Origin: Saccharopolyspora gloriosae
Lineage (GTDB): Bacteria; Actinomycetota; Actinomycetes; Mycobacteriales; Pseudonocardiaceae
Reading direction: 5' to 3'
Assembly: GCF_022828475.1 (NCBI RefSeq)
Contig: NZ_CP059557.1
Span: forward strand, 5,441,470 to 5,505,469
DNA length: 64,000 nucleotides
In this document: in pieces, positions 46,462 to 54,635 of the stretch
How the letters are laid out: every line of letters begins with the position of its first letter
Numbering within the stretch: position 1 is the stretch's first letter
The notes under the pieces: model-generated
The model's database searches: none
What the model was told of the DNA's origin: nothing
Seen by the model: only the letters and a program-made list of their open reading frames with translations
Translations under genes and position numbers: made by a program

Positions 46462-47807
46462 TGACCGAGACCACGACCCGTACCGCACCGGACTCCGGCG
46501 CCGAGGTGGTGCTGCCGGTGCACACGGATCTGCTGCGGCTGGCCACGGCCGGTTCGGTCGACGACGGCAAGTCCACCCTGGTGGGCAGGTTGCTGCACGA
46601 CACGAAGTCGGTGCTGGCCGACCAGCTGGACGCGGTGCACCGCGCCAGCGCCGACCGCGGCCTGCAGACTCCGGACTTGTCGCTGCTGGTGGACGGCTTG
46701 CGCGCGGAGCGCGAGCAGGGCATCACGATCGACGTGGCCTACCGGTACTTCGCGACGCCGAAGCGCACGTTCGTGCTCGCCGACACTCCGGGGCACGTGC
46801 AGTACACCCGCAACACGGTGACCGGCGCGTCCACGGCGCAGCTGGCGATCCTGCTGGTGGACGCGCGCAAGGGCGTGATCGAGCAGACCCGCAGGCACGC
46901 GGCGGTGCTGGCGCTGCTGGGCGTGCCGCAGCTTGTGCTGGCCGTCAACAAGATCGACATGGTGGAGTACGACGGCGCGATCTACGAGCGGATCGCCGAG
47001 GAGTTCGCCGGGCACGCACGCGCGCTCGGCTACTCCGACGACGCCGTGGTCACGATCCCGGTGTCGGCGCTGCACGGCGACAACGTGGTGGAGCGTTCGG
47101 AGCGCACGCCGTGGTACTCCGGCCCCGCGCTGCTGGAGCACCTGGAGACGGTGCCGGTGGCGCCGGATCCGTTCGACGTGCCGTTCCGGATGCCGGTGCA
47201 GTACGTGATCCGCCCGCGCACGGCCGAGTTGCCGGACTACCGCGGTTACGCGGGACAGGTGTCGGCGGGCGTGGTCGCGCAGGGCGATGAGGTCGTCGTG
47301 CTGCCCGCAGGCATCCGCACCCGAGTGTCCAAGGTGGACACTCCGGACGGCCCGGTGCCCCGCGCGTCGGCCGGGCGTTCGGTGACGCTGCTGCTGGAAG
47401 ACGACGTGGACCTGTCCAGGGGCGACCTGATCGCCACGGCGGACGCCGCGCCGCGAATCACCGACGAGCTCGACGCCACCGTGTGCTGGCTGGCCGAGAA
47501 GCCCTTGCAGCCCGGCTCGAAGCTGCTGGTCAAGCACGGCACCCGGACCGTGCAGGCCATGGTGACGGAGTTGTCCGCGCGCTTCGACGAGCAGGAACTG
47601 ACCAGTGTGGACACCCCGGACTCGTTGCAGCTCAACGAGATCGGTCGCGTGCAGCTGCGCACCGCGGAACCGCTGCCGGTGGACGACTACGCCGAATCCC
47701 GGCGCACCGGGTCGTTCCTGGTGATCGATCCGGCGGACGGCACGACGCTGGCCGCCGGCCTGATCGGGCTGCCGCTGGCTCCGCTCGCGGCGGCCGTCGC
47801 GAGCTGA
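46461..47807 (+). CDS. cysN: Sulfate adenylyltransferase subunit 1 (GTPase)
   Basis: 448 residues. The EF-Tu-like GTPase domain has AGSVDDGKSTLVGRLL (G1), EQGITIDVAYRYF (G2), ADTPGHVQYTRNTVTGAS (G3) and VNKIDMVEYD (G4), then beta-barrel domains. The C-terminal APS kinase fusion seen in mycobacterial CysNC is absent. That fits the cysH type here (APS reductase), which needs no PAPS. GTP hydrolysis drives APS formation by CysD. Confidence 0.96.
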   Translation: MTETTTRTAPDSGAEVVLPVHTDLLRLATAGSVDDGKSTLVGRLLHDTKSVLADQLDAVHRASADRGLQTPDLSLLVDGLRAEREQGITIDVAYRYFATPKRTFVLADTPGHVQYTRNTVTGASTAQLAILLVDARKGVIEQTRRHAAVLALLGVPQLVLAVNKIDMVEYDGAIYERIAEEFAGHARALGYSDDAVVTIPVSALHGDNVVERSERTPWYSGPALLEHLETVPVAPDPFDVPFRMPVQYVIRPRTAELPDYRGYAGQVSAGVVAQGDEVVVLPAGIRTRVSKVDTPDGPVPRASAGRSVTLLLEDDVDLSRGDLIATADAAPRITDELDATVCWLAEKPLQPGSKLLVKHGTRTVQAMVTELSARFDEQELTSVDTPDSLQLNEIGRVQLRTAEPLPVDDYAESRRTGSFLVIDPADGTTLAAGLIGLPLAPLAAAVAS

Positions 47808-47812
47808 TCCGG

Positions 47813-48574
47813 TTGCGCCCCGCACTGATCGCCGTCGCGCACGGCAGCCGGGATCCGCGCTCGGCGCGCACCATCCACGCCCTGCTGGACGTGGTGCGCG
47901 CCGAGCGCCCGGACCTGGACGTGCGCGCGGCCTTCCTGGACCTCTCCGCGCCGCGGGTGGGCGATGTGCTCAGCGCGGTGCATGCCGACGGGCACCGCGA
48001 GGCGGTGGTCGTCCCGCTGCTGCTGGGCAGCGCCTTCCACGCGAAAGTGGACCTGCCCGCCGTCCTAGCCGAGGCGAGCGCGCGACTGCCCGGGCTGCGG
48101 CTGCACACCGCGGACGTGCTCGGCCCCGACCCGCTGCTCGACGCCGCGGCACTGGACCGGCTGGCCGAAACCGGTGCGGCGACAACGGATTCCGAGCTCG
48201 GCGTGGTGCTCGCCGGGGTCGGCTCGGCGCACGCTCCGGCGAACCGGCTCGTCGCGCAGGTCGCCGAACGGTGGCAGGCGCGGACCTCGTGGGCCGGCGC
48301 GGTCGCCGCGTTCGCCACCGCCGCCGAACCCGATGTCCCGGCGGCGATCTCGCTGCTGCGGGAACGGGGCGCCCGCCGGATCGCGGTGGCGTTCTGGTTC
48401 CTCGCGCCCGGGCTGCTCACCGACCGCGTCATCGACGCGGCTCAGGCTCAGGTCGCGGGGGATTCCCCGCTGATCGCGGCACCGATGGCGGACTCCCCAG
48501 CCGTCGCCGAACTCATCCTGAGGCGCCACGCGCAAGCGTTGGACCGCGACGAGGACGTCACCGGCGTCGCATGA
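47813..48574 (+). CDS. CbiX/SirB-type sirohydrochlorin ferrochelatase-like protein
   Basis: 253 residues from a TTG at 47813, five bases past the cysN stop. Two CbiX halves are visible: the first with VAHGSRDPRSARTIHALLDV and VVVPLLLGSAFHAKVDLPAV, the second with VGSAHAPANRLVAQVAERW and RIAVAFWFLAPGLLTDRVID. Class II chelatases of this kind insert Fe into sirohydrochlorin, making siroheme for the sulfite reductase four genes upstream. The mycobacterial Che1 occupies the same place. Confidence 0.88.
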   Translation: MRPALIAVAHGSRDPRSARTIHALLDVVRAERPDLDVRAAFLDLSAPRVGDVLSAVHADGHREAVVVPLLLGSAFHAKVDLPAVLAEASARLPGLRLHTADVLGPDPLLDAAALDRLAETGAATTDSELGVVLAGVGSAHAPANRLVAQVAERWQARTSWAGAVAAFATAAEPDVPAAISLLRERGARRIAVAFWFLAPGLLTDRVIDAAQAQVAGDSPLIAAPMADSPAVAELILRRHAQALDRDEDVTGVA

Positions 48575-49058
48575 GCTCTCCGCGTCCGGCCACTCGTACG
48601 GCCGAACGCATCGCGGTTCCGGCTCGGCGTTCGGACCAGCGCACGACTCCGAGCGGGGCAACGGATTGGGCCGATCTTGCGGAATTCCGACAAGTTCTCC
48701 CAGGTGCGCAACCTTCCGGGCAAGATGCCGTTCGTGCGGCCCCGACTTGGGCGCACCAACGCCCGGCGGTGACCCGGTTACCCCGACCTCGGGTCGCCGC
48801 CGGGTGGCCCGGTTCGTCCGCCGTCGCCCGGTTCCGCACACCTCTGGCGGAGAGCGCCATCACTGACGCACGGTGTTTTTGTGGAACACTAAACTTCACC
48901 CCAAGTGGCCATGAGAGAGTGCGGATCAACTACGCGACGGTGGTGAGTCGCAGCGCAGCCGAGCGATATCGCGGCGCGGAACCACACTTTCGGGTGAGCC
49001 AGTGAACCTCGGCGGCAAGGATCAAGGTGCAACGACAAGTCGGGGGCGAGTGCGGGAG
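48575..49058. other. Intergenic region upstream of the ADP-ribosylglycohydrolase locus
   Basis: About 480 bases with no convincing gene. The stretch at 48868-48905 (GTGTTTTTGTGGAACACTAA) is unusually AT-rich and is the likeliest promoter for the downstream gene. No terminator for the sulfur operon is obvious. Confidence 0.4.
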
Positions 49059-52040
49059 ATGAACACCCAGCAGCCGAGTCGGCCGGTGATCACGCCGGCC
49101 ATGCGGGAGCAGGCCGCCAAACAGCCGAACACCTGGCTGTACGTGGTGGATCCGATCTTCAGCGACCCGAACGCGGAAGTGCCGCCCTGGGGCTTCATCG
49201 GCGGTTACCGGGTCGACGAGCGCGGCGAGCTCACCGATGACTTCTCGCCGAACCCGAACTACCGCCCCTCGCCGGTCGCGTTACGCCTGCCCGCACCGAC
49301 CAACGACGTCGAACGCGCGCTGCAGCTGACCACCACCGGCTACGCGCAGGCCCCCACTCTGCTGGCGGCGCTGCTGGACGCCGAGCTGATCCTGTTCGCG
49401 CAGCCACAGGGCAGCGGCCTGTTCACCATGGACCACGATTCCGGCAGGCGGCAGTTGCAGCTGTTCACCTCCGACGGGTACCTCCCGGCGAACTGGACGA
49501 GCTGGCAGCGCATGACCGGCAGACAGCTCGTCGAGCGCAACCCGACCGGCATGGACCTGCAGATCAACCCGACGAGCCAGGTGAAGGCGCGGGTCCCGGC
49601 CGAAGACCTGATCAAGTCGGCCGGTGGCCGCAGCGCTCCCGCTCCCTCCCCCGCTCCGGCGGCTCCCGCGGACGCCACGCAACCCGCCAAGGTGCCGCAG
49701 ACCGAGCAGCAGGCCCCGGACCCGATCACCAGCGACCGGGGGCAGCGCTTCCTCGGCAGCGTGCTCGCCGCCGCCGCGGGCGACGCGCTGGGCGCACCGA
49801 TCGAGACGTATCCGGTGGAGCAGATCCGCAGCCGCTACGGCGAGCGCGGCGTCACCGACTACGAACGCGGCGGTGACCATCCCGGCGAATTCACCGACGA
49901 CACCCAGCTGATCCTGTTCACGCTGGAAGGCCTCATCCGCGGCCACGTCGCGGCCCGCCGCGGCGCCACCGGCGGCCCGCTGGCCGCCGTCCAGCTCGGC
50001 TACCAGCGCTGGCTGCACACCCAGGGCCACGCGTGGTCGCGGGCCGCGGGACCGTACGCCGAGCGGCACCCGGAACCCGACGGCTGGCTCATCGCCGAAC
50101 GCGACCTGTTCGCCGTGCGCTCCCCGAACAGCGAGTGCATCACCGCGCTGCGCGAGTTCGCCTCCGTCGGCGTGCCGGGCACGTTCCAGCGCCCGATCAA
50201 CGACTCCGACGACAACACCGGCGTGGTGCGCGCCGCGCCGTTCGCGCTGTGGTCGCAGGATCCGCGCGAGGTGTTCCGGCTCGCCGCCGCCGGAGCCGCG
50301 CTGACCTGCTCGAAGCCCAGCGGTTACCTGCCCGCGGGCGTGCTGGCGGTGCTGGTGCACCGCCTGCTGGACGGGGCCGCGCTGCCGGACGCGTTGACCG
50401 CTGCTCGCGACCTGCTGGCCGAATGCGACGGACATCAGCAGACCGAGCGGCTGCTGCTGGTCGCCGAGGATCTCGCCGCGCAGGGCACGCCGAGCGCGGA
50501 GCAGATCAAGGATCTGATCGGCGGCGGCTGGACGGGCCACGAGGCCTTGGCCATCGCCGTGTGCGCGGCGCTGAGCAACGACGGCATCGGCCCCGCCGTG
50601 ATGGCCGCGGTGAACCACTCCGGTGACAGCGATTCGACGGGCGCCATTTGCGGCGCGATCGTCGGTGCCCGCGAGGGCGTGTCCGCGATGCCGGGCATCT
50701 GGCTGCGCGATCTCAAGCAGCGGGAAACGGTCGAGAAGCTGACCACCGACGCGTTGGTGGAGTTCGGGCCGCAGCCGCGCACCGACGAGACCTGGGCGCA
50801 GCGCTACCCCGCCGAGCGGGACCTCATCGACCTGGACTTCGACTCGGAACTGCCGCGCACCGCGCGGGACAACGCCGCGCAGCGGACCTCCGAGCAGCCC
50901 GCGGTGCGCGAGCAGGACAAGGCGAAGGCCGACGCCCCGGCGAAGACCGAGCAGGCCGATTCGGCGCAGCGCCCGGACGCGGCGGAGTCGACCGGCACCG
51001 CCACGACGAGCGAACCGGACGCCGCCGCCGAGAAGTCCGCGCCGGTGGCGCGATTCCCCATTCCGGCGGGGGGTTCCGAGGCGGCGAAGGGTTCCGCGAG
51101 TCCGGGGACCCCGAGCTCGGCGGCGGGATCTGGTGCGTCGCCGGATTCGGCGAAGCAGGACGAGCCCGCACCACAGTCCACTTCGGACTCCGCTGCCGAG
51201 CTGGCGCCAGGCGGCCGGACGGCGGCCGCTGTACCGGCCGACGAGGGCGAGGCATCCGCCGAGGAGTCCGCCCCGGTATCGACGGCGAAATCCGAGCCGA
51301 TCGCGGCGAAGCCCGAGGTGGCCACGGCGAAGCCCGAGGCGAGCACCGCGAAGCCCGAAGCGGTCACGGCGAAGCCCGAGGCGAACACAGCGAAACCCGA
51401 AGCGGCCAACGCGAAGCCCGATGCGGCCACGCCGAAACCCGAGGCGAACACAGCGAAACCCGAAGCGGCCAACGCGAAGCCCGACGCGGCCACGCCGAAA
51501 CCCGAAGCGGTCACCGCGAAACCCGACACGGCCACGCCGAAACCCGAAGCGAGCACCGCCGAACCCGAGACACCCCCGGCGAAGACCGAATCCGCCGCTG
51601 CGAAGCCCGACGCGGCCAAGTCCACGGCAGCGGACCCCGAGACCGCGGCGAAGACGTCCGACGCCGAGCAGTCCACGACCCCGCCGCTGCCGACCATGGG
51701 CTCCTGGCCCAACTCCTCCCCGGCCAACGGCGAAACCCCCGCACAGCAGGAAAAGCCCGCCGACCGGACCGCCGCTCCCGCGACGAAGGAACCGGTCGCC
51801 CGTCAAGCGCCCGCACCGGCCCAGCCCGCCCCGGCGGTCGCACCATCACCGAGCCCGGGACGGAACGCGGCGCCCGGATCCTCGGCTGCCTGCTGGGTGG
51901 CGCGGTCGGTGACGCACTCGGCTACCCCATCGAGGACGACTCGATCGAGACGATCCGCGCCAAGCACGGCGCCGCGGGCGTGGTCGATTTCGTCGACGCG
52001 CACCGCCCCGGCGGCTCGATCAGCGACGACACGCAGCTGA
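49059..52040 (+). CDS. SseB-like N-terminal domain + ADP-ribosylglycohydrolase unit 1 (first part of a frameshifted giant gene)
   Basis: This frame starts at the ATG at 49059 (GTG at 49002 is an alternative). Residues ~1-190 resemble the SseB-like N-terminal domain of type VII secretion-associated proteins (WLYVVDPIFSDP, VPPWGFIGGYRV). Residues ~230-600 are an intact ADP-ribosylglycohydrolase: GDALG near 241, TDDTQL near 279, HSGDSDST near 520, with GYQRWLHTQG and the ending WAQRYP. A ~280-residue low-complexity linker with heptad repeats follows. The frame hits a stop at 52040, but from about 51836 onward the protein-like sequence continues in another frame, so the last ~68 codons here are probably noise. 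Confidence 0.8.
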   Translation: MNTQQPSRPVITPAMREQAAKQPNTWLYVVDPIFSDPNAEVPPWGFIGGYRVDERGELTDDFSPNPNYRPSPVALRLPAPTNDVERALQLTTTGYAQAPTLLAALLDAELILFAQPQGSGLFTMDHDSGRRQLQLFTSDGYLPANWTSWQRMTGRQLVERNPTGMDLQINPTSQVKARVPAEDLIKSAGGRSAPAPSPAPAAPADATQPAKVPQTEQQAPDPITSDRGQRFLGSVLAAAAGDALGAPIETYPVEQIRSRYGERGVTDYERGGDHPGEFTDDTQLILFTLEGLIRGHVAARRGATGGPLAAVQLGYQRWLHTQGHAWSRAAGPYAERHPEPDGWLIAERDLFAVRSPNSECITALREFASVGVPGTFQRPINDSDDNTGVVRAAPFALWSQDPREVFRLAAAGAALTCSKPSGYLPAGVLAVLVHRLLDGAALPDALTAARDLLAECDGHQQTERLLLVAEDLAAQGTPSAEQIKDLIGGGWTGHEALAIAVCAALSNDGIGPAVMAAVNHSGDSDSTGAICGAIVGAREGVSAMPGIWLRDLKQRETVEKLTTDALVEFGPQPRTDETWAQRYPAERDLIDLDFDSELPRTARDNAAQRTSEQPAVREQDKAKADAPAKTEQADSAQRPDAAESTGTATTSEPDAAAEKSAPVARFPIPAGGSEAAKGSASPGTPSSAAGSGASPDSAKQDEPAPQSTSDSAAELAPGGRTAAAVPADEGEASAEESAPVSTAKSEPIAAKPEVATAKPEASTAKPEAVTAKPEANTAKPEAANAKPDAATPKPEANTAKPEAANAKPDAATPKPEAVTAKPDTATPKPEASTAEPETPPAKTESAAAKPDAAKSTAADPETAAKTSDAEQSTTPPLPTMGSWPNSSPANGETPAQQEKPADRTAAPATKEPVARQAPAPAQPAPAVAPSPSPGRNAAPGSSAACWVARSVTHSATPSRTTRSRRSAPSTAPRAWSISSTRTAPAARSATTRS
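51309..51567 (+). repeat. Heptapeptide (21-bp) tandem repeats with a 63-bp duplication
   Basis: The linker consists of about a dozen seven-residue units of the form (T/N)(A/P)KP(E/D)Ax. Within it, 51372-51434 and 51435-51497 are a 63-bp direct duplication differing at two bases. Confidence 0.85.
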
Positions 52041-54625
52041 CCCTGTTCACCGCGGACGGCCTGATCCGGGCCGCCATCCGCCGCAGGCTCTACGACGACA
52101 CCGATCCGGCGCCGCAGGTCCAGCACGCCTACCAGCGTTGGCTGCACACCCAGGGATTCGACTGGAAGGAAGCGGGCGGCCCGATCGCCGCGGCACCACC
52201 GGACGGCTGGCTGATCAAGGAGAAGGGCCTGTTCGTGCGCCGCGCGCCGGGCGCCACCTGCGTGCAGGCGTTGCACGCGTACGCCACCAGCGGGCAGCTG
52301 GGCACGCTCACGAACCGGATCAACGATTCCAAGGGCTGCGGCGGCGTGATGCGCGCGGCTCCGGCCGGTTTTTGGTCCGCGGACCCCACCGAGACGTTCC
52401 GGGTGGGTGCGGCGACGGCCGCGCTGACCCATGGCCACCCGAGCGGTTTCCTGCCCGCCGGTGCGCTGGCGGTGATCGTGGCCCAGCTGCTGAGCGGCCG
52501 TTCGCTGCCGGAAGGCGTGGATCGCGCGCTCACCGAACTGTCCGGCTGGGAAGGCCACGAGGAGACCACGAGCGCGCTGCGCCGGGCGATCGAACTCGCC
52601 ACCGAGGGCACGCCGACTCCGGAGCAGATTCAGCACCGCCTCGGCGAAGGCCGGGTCGGCGAGCAGGCGCTGGCCATCGCGGTGTGCGCCGCGCTGGCCC
52701 GGCCGTCCTCCTACGCCGACGCCGTCGTACTGGCCGCGAACCACTCCGGTGACAGCGACGCCACCGCCTCGATCTGCGGGAACATCATGGGCGCCGCGCG
52801 CACCTCCAGCGCCATCCCGCACGCCTGGCGGCAGCGGGTGGAGCTGGGCGAGGTCATCGAGCAGCTCGCACGGGACGCGACGGAGGAGTTCGGGGAGCAC
52901 CCGCCCTCGGTGCCGGAGTGGCTGCGCCGCTATCCGGCGGGCAGTGCGCCCACCGCGAAGGCGCCCGTGCAGCGGAAGGCCGAACGCGCCGAGGCCGCCT
53001 CGCAGCGGTCGGAACCCGCCGCGCGGGTTCCGGAGACGGCTGCGGAGACCACGGCGGTGATCGCCCCGATCCCGGCCGTCCCGGACGAGGAGCCCGCGGC
53101 GAGCGCGGCCCCGACGCGGTCCACGACCGCCGCTCCGGCCGCCACGGAGGCTCCCGCCGGGGCGGAAACCCCGGCTGCGGCGGAAAGTCCGGCGGCCGCC
53201 GTGAGCCCGGCTCGGGCCGAAAGTCCCGCTCCGGCCGAAGGCTCCGCTGCGACCGGAAGTGCCGCTCCCGCCGGAAGCTCTGCTCCGACCGAAGAGACCA
53301 CTCATGCCGAAACCCCCGCTCCCGCCGGAACACCCGCCGCCGAAAGTCCGGCGGACGAGGACGCCGGGGACGGCCTGAACGACGAAGAGCTGCGGCTGCT
53401 CGCCGCGTGGCGCAAGTTCCGCGACGGCGAGGACGACACCCCCAACGACCTCTCCGAGGGCCTGCACAAGCTGCTCCAGGAGGCCTTCGGGGCCGAACGC
53501 GCCGCGCAGCTGGTGGCGGCGGGCGATGGCGACGGGGAACTTCCCGAGGAGGTCCCTGCCGAGCTGGACCGGCTGGACCGGCTCGCCGGGTGCGCGCTCG
53601 GCGTGCTCGCCGGCGACGCGCTGGGCGCACCGTGGGCGTTCCTGTCGCAGCGGGCGATCCTGCGCCGCAACCCGGACGGGGTCCGCGAACCGGCCGAGTA
53701 CCTCGGCGGTCGCGGCCGGTCCACGGCAGTGGGCCAGCAGTCCGTGTTCCTCCTGGACGGCCTGCTCCGCGCGACCGTCCACAAGGGACTCAAGCGGTCC
53801 GGCTCGGAGCCGGACCTGGTGCGCGGCACCTTGCAGCATTGGCTGATCACGCAGGGCGCGCTGATCGAACCGGCCGTGCGGCCCGCCGCGCTCGCCGAGC
53901 ACCCCGCGTTGCGCGTGCAGCGGTTCCCCGACGAGGCCACCGTCACCGCCCTCGCCGGGTGGGACGGCGAGAGCGCGGCCCCCACGCCGAGCACCCCGCC
54001 GAACCAAGCCACCGGTGCCGCCGCAGCGGCGCGAGGCGCCGTGGTCGGCCTTCACGCCGACACACCCGGGGCCGCCGTCGAACTGGGCATCACGATCGGC
54101 GTGCTCACCCACGGCCACCCGGACGGCTATCTCCCGGCGGCCGCGGTCGCCGCGATGGTCGCGGCGCTGCGGGACGGCCAGACCCTCGCGGAGAGCGTGC
54201 ACACCACGCTCAACGAGCTCAAGGCATGGGAAGGCAACGAGAACACGACGCGCTCGCTGCGGGACGCGCTGGAACTGGCCGAGCACGGCCCGGTTCCGGT
54301 GCCCGCGCTGGAGAAGCTGGGGGCGGGCAAGCACGCCCCGGCCGCCCTCGGCGTCGCGGTGGCCGCGGCCCTGACGCACCCCGACTCGTTCGCGGACGCC
54401 GTCGCGCTGGCCGCCACGCACTCCGGCGACAGCGCGGCGACCGCCGCGCTGTGCGGCGGCCTGCTGGGAGCGGCGCGCGGCGCGTCGGAGATCCCCCGGG
54501 AATGGCTCGATCAGCTGGAACTGCACGACCAAGTGGAGCAGCTGATCACCGACGCGCGCCGCGCCGAGACCGAGCTCGCCCCGGACGGCACGGCGCCGGA
54601 CTGGGCGAAGCGGTACACGGGATAA
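51836..54625 (+). CDS. ADP-ribosylglycohydrolase units 2 and 3 (second part of the frameshifted gene)
   Basis: This frame (-1 relative to the upstream part) opens at the start of unit 2 (GRTITEPGTERGARILG) and has no plausible start codon nearby, so it is read as a continuation. Unit 2 (51836 to about 52940) is intact: GDALG, SDDTQL, HSGDSDAT, AYQRWLHTQG, ending WLRRYP. A Pro/Ala/Glu linker (~52960-53350) and a short helical segment (EELRLLAAWRKFRDGEDD) lead to unit 3 (~53560-54625). Unit 3 keeps GDALG but has STAVGQQSV in place of the DDT motif and HSGDSAAT in place of the last metal site, so it is probably inactive. Joined to the upstream frame the product would be about 1855 residues. Confidence 0.75.
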   Translation, partial: GRTITEPGTERGARILGCLLGGAVGDALGYPIEDDSIETIRAKHGAAGVVDFVDAHRPGGSISDDTQLTLFTADGLIRAAIRRRLYDDTDPAPQVQHAYQRWLHTQGFDWKEAGGPIAAAPPDGWLIKEKGLFVRRAPGATCVQALHAYATSGQLGTLTNRINDSKGCGGVMRAAPAGFWSADPTETFRVGAATAALTHGHPSGFLPAGALAVIVAQLLSGRSLPEGVDRALTELSGWEGHEETTSALRRAIELATEGTPTPEQIQHRLGEGRVGEQALAIAVCAALARPSSYADAVVLAANHSGDSDATASICGNIMGAARTSSAIPHAWRQRVELGEVIEQLARDATEEFGEHPPSVPEWLRRYPAGSAPTAKAPVQRKAERAEAASQRSEPAARVPETAAETTAVIAPIPAVPDEEPAASAAPTRSTTAAPAATEAPAGAETPAAAESPAAAVSPARAESPAPAEGSAATGSAAPAGSSAPTEETTHAETPAPAGTPAAESPADEDAGDGLNDEELRLLAAWRKFRDGEDDTPNDLSEGLHKLLQEAFGAERAAQLVAAGDGDGELPEEVPAELDRLDRLAGCALGVLAGDALGAPWAFLSQRAILRRNPDGVREPAEYLGGRGRSTAVGQQSVFLLDGLLRATVHKGLKRSGSEPDLVRGTLQHWLITQGALIEPAVRPAALAEHPALRVQRFPDEATVTALAGWDGESAAPTPSTPPNQATGAAAAARGAVVGLHADTPGAAVELGITIGVLTHGHPDGYLPAAAVAAMVAALRDGQTLAESVHTTLNELKAWEGNENTTRSLRDALELAEHGPVPVPALEKLGAGKHAPAALGVAVAAALTHPDSFADAVALAATHSGDSAATAALCGGLLGAARGASEIPREWLDQLELHDQVEQLITDARRAETELAPDGTAPDWAKRYTG

Positions 54626-54635
54626 CGTTGGACAA

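Noticed and set aside
46461-47807. CysNC fusion with APS kinase
   Set aside because: The protein ends after the EF-Tu-like domains at about 448 residues, without a kinase P-loop.
51820-51850. Programmed ribosomal frameshifting between ARH units 1 and 2
   Set aside because: No canonical slippery heptamer in the correct phase and no clear downstream pseudoknot were seen; a one-base indel is simpler.
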